DNA from: Leptopterna dolabrata
Lineage: Eukaryota > Arthropoda > Insecta > Hemiptera > Miridae
Assembly (NCBI GenBank): GCA_954871275.1
Contig: OX940975.1
Location: forward strand, 24,167,039-24,231,038
Direction: 5' to 3'
DNA: 64,000 nucleotides
Shown: positions 44,746 to 55,692 of the stretch, in pieces
Position numbering within the stretch: position 1 is the stretch's first letter
How the letters are laid out: every line of letters starts with the position of its first letter
Position numbers and translations under genes: made by a program
Notes under the pieces: model-generated
The model's database searches: none
What the model was told of the DNA's origin: nothing
What the model saw: the letters and a program-made list of their open reading frames with translations, nothing else

Positions 44746-46927
44746 GGTTTATTATTTTAAATATCAAACCACTGGAATCAAGCATGATTTGAAAAAAATA
44801 ATAATAATTTTTATTAATGCACCCCCCTCCCACACCAGCATCAATCGGCCAGTCAAAATTTGAAGGTTTCCGTTTCATGGTACGTAGCATCCGACAATGG
44901 AATACAAACGCTGCAAATTATCATACACAGGTTTATTATTCACTGTATAGATCCCCCTTCCGCGTAGATCGCTATTTTCTGTGGTCAATACCAGGCACGA
45001 TAAAAAAATTAAACATTGACTCCCCCCCCCCCCCCTCCCATCAAATTTGACGGTTTCCGTTTCAAGGTAAGTAGAATCAGAAAATGAAATTAAAAAACGC
45101 TGCAAATCATTATACAACGGTTCATTATTTACTGTATGCCCCTTCTGCGTAGATCACTGTTTCCTGTGATTAATACCAACCCTCGAGCCCCCCCCCCCCC
45201 CCCCCCCCACCGGGAAACCCCTGAATTGAGTACTGGAGCCGTAACAGTTAAGCAGCTGTTACAGGTACCTAGTACAAAGTACAAGTTACAAAAGTACTAT
45301 AAAGTAAATCCAAAACAGCCATCATCCATCAAATGAAGTAATATCACAGAACAACCAACTCGACTCATACAGCCACCCGTGATTATAATCAGGTGTTCCC
45401 TAGCATTGATATCAGGGCCGGATTTATACCGTCTCATTCAAGATCACGTTGACGAAGCTTTTCGGAGCAAACGAACGGCTCGTCGTACAATGCTCCGGGT
45501 GGTTTCAAAAAATACTTTAGTTTGACCAATTTAAAAACGTGAAAAAACCAAACCCTTCTATTGAAGTTTTCGATTTACGGCGTTCTGGAAATTTCAACCC
45601 CTATTTTTCGCCCTTCAGAGATGACTGACAGTAACGCCGAGCTTCGCAGACCAAGAAGACCCAAAATAAAACCTAAAAACCTAATTTCATTAATTCTGAT
45701 TCATGGTAACTGAGGAAAGTGCGAAGTGCGGCGTACAGAAGGACATTTTGGTTTATTAGTTTCAATAATGAACCTTTGGAATCGAGCATGAAAAAAAAAT
45801 TGTTTAACACGGCCCCCTCAAAATTTGATGGTTTCCGTTTCGAGGTATGTAGAATCCAAAAATGCAATAAAAAACGCTACAAATTTTACATAAAGGTTAT
45901 TTACAAATTATCTGCAGCTTTTTTCATTGCATTTTCGGATTCTACATACCTTGAAAACGTAAACCATCAAATTTTAAGGAGGGGTTAGAATTAGTTTTTT
46001 CATGCTCGATTCCAAAGGTTCATTATGGAAAATAACAAAAATTTCTGTCCAGGCGTACTTCGCACTTTCTCAGTTACCATGAACCAAAATTAATGAAATT
46101 TGGTTTGTAGTTCCCGCTTGAGGTCTAGTTGGTCCTCGCAGCTCGGCGTTACTGTTAGCCATCTCTAAGGGGTGAAAAATACGGGTTGAAATTTTCAGAA
46201 CGCTACAGCGACAACTTCCAACAGAAGGGGTTTTTTTACGTTTTTAAATTGATCTTGAACCAAAGAATTTTTTGAGACCACCTGGAGTATAATTGTAGGA
46301 CCAGCCGTTCGTTTGCACCGAAAAGCTTCGTCAACATGATCGTGAATCAAACGGTATAAATCCGGCCCATAATATATCATTGCTAGGGAGCACCTGATTA
46401 TTATCACGAATGGCTGTATGAAGTCGAGTTGGTTGTTTTGTGATATTATTTCATTTGAAAAACGATGGCTCTTTTGGATTTTGTTGATACGTACTTTTAA
46501 AAATTGAACAAACGTTGAAGTATTATTGGGTAAATTATTACACAAAGGTAAATTATCTCACAACGGTAAATTATTACACAACGGTTCATTATACTACCTA
46601 CGCACAAAGGGCATCTATAAAGGTAAATAATTGCACAACGGTTTATTATTTACCCTATGCTTCATGATTAACTACAAATAATTAATGATAGAATTATCGA
46701 ATCTTGCGCATTTGTATGAAATTTCAATTCCAATACCCCATGTGCCCAGGGCATGTACTCGAGTACTCCAGGGCTCCAGTACTCGAGTTCGCCAGGACTC
46801 CAGTAATCGTTTTAGGGCTTTCCTGAGCGGAGCTCGGGGGTACTGACTACAGAAAACAGTGATCTATGCAGAAGGGGTATTGACGCAGGTAAATAATAAA
46901 CTGTTTTGTAATAATGTGCAGCGTTTT
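44746..46927. mobile_element. Family F1 mirrored composite element, about 2.2 kb
   Basis: Plus-oriented ends and core occupy 44746-45745, a short left-end plus right-end unit occupies 45747-46040, and the core and ends return in minus orientation over 46041-46927, closing with GTAATAATGTGCAGCGTTTT. The result is a very large imperfect hairpin. C-runs at 45020-45034 and 45188-45208 lie at the fixed positions where other copies have C or G runs. No transposase. Confidence 0.75.
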
Positions 46928-48717
46928 CATAGGTAAGCTAATAACAATAAATTTGCTTTCATTGGTTTTATTTGTTGTGTGTTCAAGAGAAAACAACAAA
47001 AAGAAGTATCAAAATGTGAAATATAGAAACAATCGTCGTAGAAAATTGCATGCCTCGGAGATCAAGATTAGTTCTCAAGGTACGCTCATATTAAAGTTCA
47101 CTCAAACATGGTTCAATATAGTAATGACCTTAAATATCTCAAGGTTTGAAGCACCACAATAATCTTGATCGCATTACAGAAGCCATGGTTACGTTCAAAG
47201 AAGTAGGCTGAATTGATAGTATGTCTGGGAAGTGATATATGGGGTTGTAAAAAAAAGCGATGTGGGGTTGTAAAGACCCCGTGATAAGCTCCATTAGTTC
47301 CTTAGAGGTCAGCGTTTATATAAAGGTAGTCGCACCGGTTAAACGGGAAGAAATCAACAATCCGCTATAGTAGACACTGTGCTGGTTAGTTACTCCAAGC
47401 AAATTACGGGGGCACAAGCGCATGATAGCTGCTCTTACCAACACAGTCGGTATTCGATTGACAGATTTGCTGATAGGAAATATTTAGGAGGTACCGGCTG
47501 TTTAGCTGCTATGCCGTACTAGAACAACGGCATCGTGGGCATCCCAAAAGATCGACCTCATTGTCCTTATTGATCCTACAAACTCAATGGGAACAGTGAG
47601 TGCAGATCGCTTTGACGGAGGCCCGAAGGCGGCGGCAATACAAGCCAGGTCAGAGAGAATTATCTCGCAACTTCCCTTCGGAAGCCCCCGAAAACCTCTA
47701 GAGATCGATTACTTGGAACAAAGATAAAGTAGGGATACCAAGTTACAAGAGAACCTAGATTAACAGTTCTGAGTAGGATTCAGATTCAACCTCAGAATGA
47801 ATTTCCGTGGGACGGAGAAACGATGGTTTACGATGGACCTGATCCAGTTCACCGTGAAGTCAACTCCCAGAAACAACATGAAGTAAGCCGATAAGGAAGA
47901 ACCAAGAACTTAAAAATAACGCAAAACCTCCAATTTCATCGAAATATTACAAATAGACAACATAAAGATGAACTAATCATCAACATGAACTGAAAGTTCC
48001 AGAAGACTCCAACAATTTGTCAAATTTTGTTTACAGAATTAGCTGTATACTTTTTGTCGCGTGTTAGGATTGTAGTCTGAAGAGTTCTTGGCACTTAGCT
48101 ATATAGACAGAAAAATTCAAGGTATTTTTGGAGAATGAATATCTAGTAAGGTTGTAACTGTAATGTACCTCAATAGTCAAAGTAGACGTCCAAACGACGT
48201 CTTGTTGGAGGTCTTCAACATTGGTCTCACCTGGAGAAACAAAAAATTATCAGGAATTTAAAGTAAACAGCATAAGTAAACATATTCCGAAACATATGAT
48301 TTTATGAATATGAATGAGATTTAACTTCTTGAGCTGAGTGCAACAAAACGGCAAGGCTTGAAATAAGGCATTCCTGACACAGCGTAACCGTTTAAAGGGA
48401 GTTCCTTGATCATAATATAATGGTCAGTAGGGATAGGATTTTTGTGTATTTAAAAATGCGAAATATGTAACTAAATTTGTTTGAAATATGCATAAAACGT
48501 GTGAAATGCATAACATTATGATTATGTTCTGAAATATGTAAAAATGGGTAACAATTTTGAAGTCAAATAAATTGTGAAAATACGTAATAGGTACTAATGT
48601 ACATTTAATAATGGAAAATTAAATTTTAAAAAACTTCTTTTAAACATCACCCAGAAACTCATGTAGAAATCAATTCGAGCCCCAACAGGGTATGCTCATG
48701 GGTCACAAAAGCTGTTT
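46928..48717. other. No gene seen
   Basis: Unassigned DNA. 48440-48600 is built from repeated AAATATGTAA, AAATATGCAT-type words. No coding region is supported. Confidence 0.4.
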
Positions 48718-49026
48718 ATATTTTATTTTATTTTATGAAACTGGATTCCATTCTGAGATCTTTGACACCAACCGCACTGTCTATGACGATTAGTAGTTCT
48801 TTTTCTATGATTTTCTGAAGTTTCTAGAGGTTCCTACGCCACAGTTGGCAGGGGGGTCCCGACTAGGCGAGAGGGGTGCAATGACGTCGGAACTACCGGA
48901 ATCTTTGAAAAATAATAGAAAAAGAACTACTTGTCGTAGTTCTAGGTGGTTCTAGGTTCTAGTGCGCTAGGTGTCTAAATTCTCAGGATGGAATCTATTT
49001 TCATTTAAAAAAATAAAATAAAATAA
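48718..49026. mobile_element. Short inverted-repeat (MITE-like) element, about 310 bp
   Basis: The left arm TTTATTTTATTTTATGAAAC, then GATTCCATTCTGAGA and AGTAGTTCTTTTTCTAT, is mirrored on the right as AATAGAAAAAGAACTACT, TCTCAGGATGGAATC and AAAATAAAATAAAATAAA. Arms of about 130 bp flank a GC-rich centre. Confidence 0.7.
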
Positions 49027-49924
49027 ACATGTGCGCAGACCCCATTCGTCTATTGGAGTGTGAATTTCGCGGCACCAGAAAACAGAAATGTCCAAGCCAA
49101 AATGAGTTTTCAACAATGAGCAATGTAATGCAAAATACGGTTTACACAGCTCCCTACAACCAGAGTTCTTCAAAACTTTGAAGAAAGTTGAAATTGAAAA
49201 ATAGGTGTCTCAAGAAAACATTTGAATGACATATTTGAAAATAAGTGTTTCACTCAATGAAATACCTATTTGAAAATTTGTTTCAATCATTGAAATATTT
49301 GAAAATATGTTTCAATCAATGTGAAGCTAAAGTGCGTTGAAACTGTTCATAAAGTGACAATATGACCACATCTAGTTGAAATTCATGGATACATTGCCTG
49401 GAAAAAAAAGTGAATACATACGAATCCTATCACTAATTTATTATCAGGAAAGGTCCTTCTGATAACGAGGGTATCAAGTTTCATACAAAACAAATAAAAC
49501 AGCGCAATGCGTTAATGAACTTGATTGAAATATATAAGAACGGTAATTGAACTAGCTGTCCTCTTTTTGTTGGTCGTACGTTGTTCTTAGGTTCCTTTTT
49601 TGATGCATCCACCCACGTGGATACTATCGGTGTTCATACGTTCAAACTTGAACACGTACATGTTACTATGTGTAATAAAAATGAACAAATGAACACAGAG
49701 CCAAATGGATAGTAAAGTATTCTACCTTACTTCGTTAGTATGATTCACATAATTCATCAATAAGGTTTACTATGGCAATACTTATTGTGAATGAACCAGT
49801 TCCCAACTGCCTATATACATGAAGTTTCAGGAGGATTTCGTATATATGCACGACCGTATGCATTCTGCGCATGCAAAATCCTGCTCCAATCGCTAAGTCC
49901 CAGCGAAGTTGGAGGACGTTAGTT
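49027..49924. other. No gene seen
   Basis: Contains a small degenerate repeat (TTGAAATATTTGAAAATATG) at 49200-49320. Nothing else. Confidence 0.4.
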
Positions 49925-50570
49925 CTAACACTTTTTGCTTCCTCACTAACGAAGGTACGGAACGCTTTGTATTCGTGCAAGAGTCGACAAAATCGATGTC
50001 CCCCAGAATGAAATTTCTACTCGCATTTTACGTTCCAGACATCAAGGAACAGTATGGTTCCGTGTCTGTCGGTTTGTCTGTGGTCAATTCCTTGTCCCGG
50101 GCAAAACTATACGAAATAATGGTTGCAATGAGTTTAAATTCGATGGGTAGGTGCGGGTTTGGCCACAGATAGTACCACATCAAATTCATTAAAAAGTACT
50201 GTCACTGTCGTTTGCGCACGCGCAGACGTGAAATCTACGTGAATAAAGCTCATAACTACCCTAGAAATCGTCGAAAAGAGCTGAAAGTCGGAGGGTAGAT
50301 GCAGAATGGTACCCTGATGGTTCCACAAATTCCATCAAATTCGGACGGCAACATTTTGCCAATTCGTTGTAACGCCCATAACTACCCGAACAAAATAGGC
50401 GTAGTGAGTTAAATATGGACGGTACGCGCGGGTTGGAGCACAGATGGTCCCATATCAAAAACTGTAACTTTCGTTTGCGCATGTGCAAACTGAAATCCTA
50501 GTAGAGCCCATAATTACCATAGAAATTGTCTTAATGCGCTGAGATTTTGAGGGAAGGATCTTAGACGGCC
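49925..50570 (+). repeat. Dispersed repeat family F2, copy 2
   Basis: The same ordered blocks as 13746-14450, with three internal units containing TTTGCGCA, GCCCATAACTACC and CAGATGGTCCCA. Non-coding. Confidence 0.65.
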
Positions 50571-50612
50571 TCCTATGAATTTCACTCGTCGGACCAATGG
50601 TAGCTCTACAAT

Positions 50613-51545
50613 AACAAAAAACGCTGCAAATTATTACACAACGGTTTATTATTTACCTGTATAGATGCCCCTTCTGCGTGGATCACTGTTTTCTGTGGTC
50701 AATACCGTCGAACTCCCCCCAGGAAAGCCCTAAATGGAGTACTGGAGCCGGCCCAGCAATTAAAGTTCCAGACAAGTGCGCGGGATTCAATAATTCCGTC
50801 ACTAATTTATCTGTAGTTATTCATGAAGCATTCGGTAAATAATAAACCTCTGTCTAATAATTTACCCTTCAGCGTGGATAGTATAATAAACCGTTGTGTA
50901 ATAATTTACCCAATAATACTTCAGCGTTTGTTCAAGTTGCAAAAGTTACTATCAGCAAAATCCAAAAGATCCATCATTTTTCAAATTAAATAATATCACA
51001 GAACAACCAACTCGACTTCATACAGCCATCCGTGATTATAATCAGGTGCTCCCTAGCGATGATATCTCTGGGCCGGATTTATACCTTTTGATTCACGATC
51101 ATGTAGACGAAGTTTTTCGGTGCAAACGAACGGCTGGTCGCACAATGCTCCGGGTGGTGTCAAACAATTCTTTAGTTCAAGACCAATTTAAATACGTTAC
51201 AAAACCATGCCCTTATATCAAAAGTTTTCGAGCTACGGCGTTCTGAACATTTCAACCCCTATTTTTCACACCTTAGAGATGACTGACAGTAACTCCGAGC
51301 TTCGAGGACCAACTAGACCCCAAACGGGACCTACAAACCAAATTTCATCAATTTTGGTTCATGCTAACTAAGGAAAGTGTGAAGTACAGCGTAAGGCGGA
51401 CGGACAGAAATTTTTGTATAGCATTTTCGGATTCTGCATACCTTGAAACGTAAACCATCAAATTTTGAGGGGGGTTAAATTTTATTTTTTCCACGCTCGA
51501 TTCCAAAGGTTCATTATTGAAAATAACAAACCAAAATCGATATTT
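50613..51545 (+). mobile_element. Family F1 copy, the most complete simple copy
   Basis: AAAAACGCTGCAAATTATTA at 50615, GATGCCCCTTCTGCGTGG, TTATTCATGAAGCATT, the core with an open frame (51046-51246), then CCATCAAATTTTGAGGGG and the right end GAAAATAACAAACCAAAA. Confidence 0.8.
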
Positions 51546-51669
51546 TAGGAACAGTTTTACCAACTGATTCTGTCCACTTTACAACAAGTGAGGAAGATAT
51601 ACTGGCCCACCCAACTTGGCAAACTTTTTTCAAACTTGGATGATTGAAATCTATTGATATGCCTATATC

Positions 51670-52240
51670 GAAGATAGAAAACGTTTGCTTGGACCGTGCT
51701 CAGAACTTCAAGTAACTAGGAGCATTTGTAAACGAGAAGTGGAATAACAGCTGAGATGACACCCAGAATTGAGCAAGCTAGAACAGCATTTTTCCGAATG
51801 AAAGTATTCTTTAGTGACAAACACCTTAATTTCTGCGTTTGCTATCGTACATTTTTGAATGTTACGTATGGTCGGTCCTGATGTCTCGTGGGTACAGAGA
51901 ATACGGGACACGGAGGTTCTGCGGCGGGCCGGTCTTGAGGATCGTGAACTCTTCAACGACATACAATGAGGTAGATCGGATGGATACTTCGGACACGTCT
52001 TCAAAGGAAACCACTACACCTCAAGCGTTCAGTTTTGAAGGGTAAGGTAGAAGGAAGACTGGGATTGGCCGTAAACAGCTGCCATGGCTTCGCGATATCC
52101 CCAGATAGATGGGCATCCAGGGCGTTGCCACTGTCAAGGCTGGACAGAATTATTTTTTGTATGCAGAAGTATCAGGGATTGGTCGCCAGTGGATGGTCAA
52201 CGTCTACGGCGCTCAGAGAAGCATGATATTATGAAATATT
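51670..52240 (+). pseudogene. Decayed non-LTR retrotransposon reverse transcriptase C-terminus
   Basis: Across changing frames the conceptual product contains LGAFVNEKWNNS, RIEQARTAFFRMKVFFSD, YVWSVLMSRG, GRRKTGIGRKQLPWLRDIPR and VNVYG. Established knowledge: these match the segment after the reverse transcriptase domain in RTE/Jockey-like LINEs (YLG.W.NE, IE.AR.AF, GRRG.GRK..WL, ...ANV.G). Several stops and frameshifts make it inactive, and no upstream catalytic part is visible. Confidence 0.6.
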
Positions 52241-53517
52241 GTTTTATAAGAATTAAAATGAATGTATGTTCGCGAATTCCGAAGATTATTTTTTCATGTC
52301 CACTGCAAAGCCTTCTAAATTTCTATCACATGGAAAATCGAGCTCCAACAAATTATTCGGAAACTATGATACCGAGATAGGTTTCCTACTATGGAAATAC
52401 CTAACATTCAAATCTTCCAGAACATTCTTGATAGGTAAACGGAACTGGTTTTGGCAGGGCCTTTTATATTTGATAAACTCACCATAAATCCAGCAACCTT
52501 TTCTGCCGAGTTTGGATTGTGGATGAAAAATAAGGAATGGAAAAGGGTTTTTTTTCCCCACCCAGCTTTCCCAGCTTCGGGCGGCGCCCGCCGCTGCTTC
52601 CCTTTCCAACCTTTTTTACCTTCCTCTTCGATAATCTCTATAGAAAAAGGCGGCGCGGCGTCACCACAAGAAGTCGCTGACACTCCAGAGGACCCTCTGG
52701 CCCTTCCTATATTAATATTTATGGATGCTATCCCACCAATAATTACCCACCCGGACCCAAAATTCCGCATGAATACCTTCCATTCCCCACCTATTTATCG
52801 CCCGCACACCCCGTCGAAATTAATTACTATAAACTGGATGACCCGCCATTTGCACAATTTGGGTTATATTTATAAAATTTTTAATAACATCCAAGTCGGG
52901 ATAGTATGTACGCTTCCTAGTTTGAAATAACTAGTGGGCTCGTTGACTAGGTGCTTCACAAGCCCAGAAAAAGAGCGACAGTTTTCGAAAGGCAAATTCT
53001 TACTGGCTTCAGGCGCACCAGTGAGTGCCATAAACCACACGACAAATCATTACCTTATTAAATTCCATAAAACTATTGAGAATCCCTTACCTCATTGAGA
53101 AAAGACAACTTCACACAGTCAATCCTCCTACTAACGCCATGGCTGCCACCAGTGGCACAGTGATGGGGTCGTAGCAGTACCTATTTCAGGGTCAGCCTCC
53201 AAATATCAAGCCGTAAGACTCAAAACAAGAAAGATTTTGCGACGCAATTAACGGCATTTTGGCATCGTTCCTTGGCATTGTGTTGCTAATGGTAGAACAA
53301 ACATGCAAACGAACAATATGACAAAGGCCACTTTTTACTGTACTGATGGACAGTTATGTTGCTGTAAATGGGCTTGCCCTATTCTCAATAAATAAATAAA
53401 TGCCGGCTGAGTCGATCATGTACCTATGACTCTCCAAAGTTCGGCGAAACAATCCTACGTAGCTACCATCGGTTTTGGAGCCTACTTTGGCACTCAAGTT
53501 AAACCAAAACGCTTAAT
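52241..53517. other. No confirmed gene
   Basis: A 159-codon open frame at 52451-52930 has no ATG at its start (first ATG near 52524) and is unrecognised. 53350-53402 (GGGCTTGCCCTATTCTCAAT then AAATAAATAAATG) looks like a LINE 3' tail. Confidence 0.35.
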
Positions 53518-53522
53518 ATACT
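53518..53522. other. Target-site duplication of LTR-C, left (ATACT)
   Basis: ATACT precedes the 5' LTR and follows the 3' LTR at 63909-63913. Confidence 0.9.
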
Positions 53523-53748
53523 TGTGGTGATCGGCTGCTCCCTATTAACAATGAAATAGCGTCATTTGAGGTATAAGCCGCGTCTTGGAGCCTTCCCGGA
53601 GCGGGGTTCCCCTACCACCCCTCAGGGTCTGTAAGAAGGGGTATAAAAGGCGTTGTAATTCATCAATAAACAGTCAATCAAGTCACAAACCGACTACTGA
53701 GAGTCTCGTGCACTTATTCCTATCTATAGCTCCCGCTGGATCATCACA
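53523..53748 (+). repeat. LTR-C 5' LTR, 226 bp
   Basis: TGTGGTGATCGG to GGATCATCACA. TATAAAA at 53642-53648, AATAAA at 53665-53670. It is 12 bp longer than the 3' copy (an indel near 53550, ACAATGAAAT region) and has a handful of substitutions, so it is older than LTR-A and B. Confidence 0.93.
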
Positions 53749-54279
53749 CTGGTCACCCAGACGACGAACACGCAACCTTCACCGGCTTCCGGCCTTCTGC
53801 GAACAGCGTCCCGCCTTCTCGCCTCTAGCGACTGCTCAACACGCACCTTCGCTGGCTTCCCGCCTTCTGCGAATAGCGCCCCGCCTTCTCGCTTCCAGCG
53901 ACGGCTTAACACGCACATTCGCCTTGGCCTACCACGGACTTACAAAGGTTCTTTTCAGGACCACTGTCTGTTTCAGCCTTTCAGTTTCAGCCACCACGGA
54001 CTTTCGCGACCGCAACGCCGGCAGAGCAACGTACCCTTGCCCCGGCCATCTTCGGACTAACAACGATTCTTTATGAACCATCGTCTTGCGATCGACAGCG
54101 AACCCCCCACCACTCGTCACGACCAATCAGCGTCCTCTTTCAAGCGACCAATCAGCTATCGCCTCCAGCGAACCAATTAGAGAGCACCTCGCCTTCCCCG
54201 CTGCCTACTTAACGAGAGCGACCATCAACGGAGCATTCATTCCTCGGATTCACACCTTCAGGAACAGATAAGAAGAAAA
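53749..54279 (+). promoter_or_regulatory. LTR-C leader with 70-bp tandem repeat and three CCAAT boxes
   Basis: A 70-71 bp tandem repeat starts at 53767, 53838 and 53908 (AACACGCA, CTTCTGCGAA, CCGCCTTCTCGC). CCAAT boxes lie at 54123, 54148 and 54173, exactly 25 bp apart, two of them in the strong context GACCAATCAG. The gag ATG is at 54280. Primer site: TGGTCACCCAGACG follows the LTR after one base; I could not match it to a tRNA. Confidence 0.6.
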
Positions 54280-55692
54280 ATGGAGACCAGAGCTACTAAG
54301 ACATCGGAACCGGCACCAGCACCTCTCAAACTGCGGCCTTTTGACCCGGCTTTCCCGCACGTCTTGTTCGCACAGCTCGAACTAATTTTCGCCCAGGAGG
54401 GCCTCAAGAATTCAGAAGCCCGCTTCACCCGTGCCTTCCTCGCGCTCGAGCCTCGTCAAGCGGACCTCTGCATTGACATAGTCGCCTCGCACACCGCAAG
54501 CTACCAGACGTTGAAAGACCGGCTTATCGCAGCTCATGCACCCTCAGATGGCTCCCAGCTCACAAATTTGCTGCACCCTTCGGTAACAGATGAGCTACCT
54601 TCGGCCCTCGCCCGACGCCTTCAACGTGCACTTCCTGCAGATACTCCGGCCTCGCTCCTCCGACAACTCTTCTTGCGAGCTCTACCAGAGAGCCTTCGCC
54701 TTCACATCGCAGCCAGCGTAGAACCCGATATCACGAAGCTCGCGGCTGCCACCGACCGCCTTATACCCTTCGTTACACCTCCTCGTGTGGCTACCGTCGA
54801 CGAGGAAGTTCAATTGATCCAGCACCGACAACAAAAGCGGCCTTCTACGCAGCGACAATCATCCCCTCAACGACCGAACAAGAAGTTCTGTTTCTACCAT
54901 AGAAGATGGGGCTCCCGAGCGAAAAAATGCGTCAAACCCTGCACCTGGCGAAGCCAACCGACGGGAAACGCCGACGCACTTCATCGGAAAGTAACACAAC
55001 CCGGCACCCTACGAACGGCTAACGGCTCGGAGATCAACACATACGACAACCACTGCGCCTCGGTACACCTACCCGACCTACCGCCCTATGAAAGGACATT
55101 CACCGTAGGAGACGTCTCAACACCAATCCTCGGCTCCGACTTCCTAAGGTACCATGGCCTACCAGTTGACCTCCCGAACGCCCGCCTCATCAACGCAGCC
55201 ACCGGCACAATTAACCTCGTACACCCCGGAAATTCCATCTGTTCAACCTCAGATAATGTACCCCGCTTCCAGGCACTACTAGACGCACATGCTCCTTCAA
55301 AAACTCCCTGCGAAGCACCGATCGAACACCACATAGTAACGAAGGGCCCGCCATGTCACGCGAAACTCCGACGCCTAGCCCCGGCCAGCTATACGAAGAC
55401 GAAAGCCCACTTCGCAGAACTCCTAAACGCCGGCATCATGGAACCATGGGAGGCCCCTTGGTCAAGCCCTCTACACGACGTACCGAAGCCAGACGGAGAC
55501 ATTCGCCCCGTCGGAGACTACCGCGCCCTCAACAGGCTCACTATCCCCGAGCGATACGCGGTATCACACCTCCGCGACTTCACAACGGTACTGTTCAGGA
55601 CGACCACATATAGTACGTTCGACCTCGCCCGTGCCTTCTTCCGCTGCAAAATCAGCGAAAAAGACGACCTTCTAGTAGCCTCCAAAGATATC
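54280..55692 (+). pseudogene. gag-pol: LTR-C gag-pol, 5' part, interrupted by LTR-B
   Basis: ATG at 54280 (METRATKTSEP). The Gag capsid-like region (FAQLELIFAQEGLKNSEARF, PSALARRLQRALP, LFLRALPESLRLHIA) is followed by the knuckle CFYHRRWGSRAKKC..C. GGGAAAC at 54963-54969 is in the same phase as in LTR-A and B, but the frame runs straight on without a hairpin. The DTG protease site is deleted; the protease tail (VSTPILGSDFLRYHGLP) and the start of reverse transcriptase (PKPDGDIRPVGDYRALN, FDLARAFFRCKI) remain. The sequence then jumps to LLVASKD, past the catalytic Asp-Asp. LTR-B is inserted just there. Confidence 0.88.
55688..55692. other. Target-site duplication of LTR-B, left (ATATC)
   Basis: ATATC is present again at 62541-62545, directly after LTR-B. 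It lies inside LTR-C pol. Confidence 0.93.

Noticed and set aside
52451..52930. 159-codon frame
   Set aside because: TTG start, no family resemblance, sits next to a decayed LINE.
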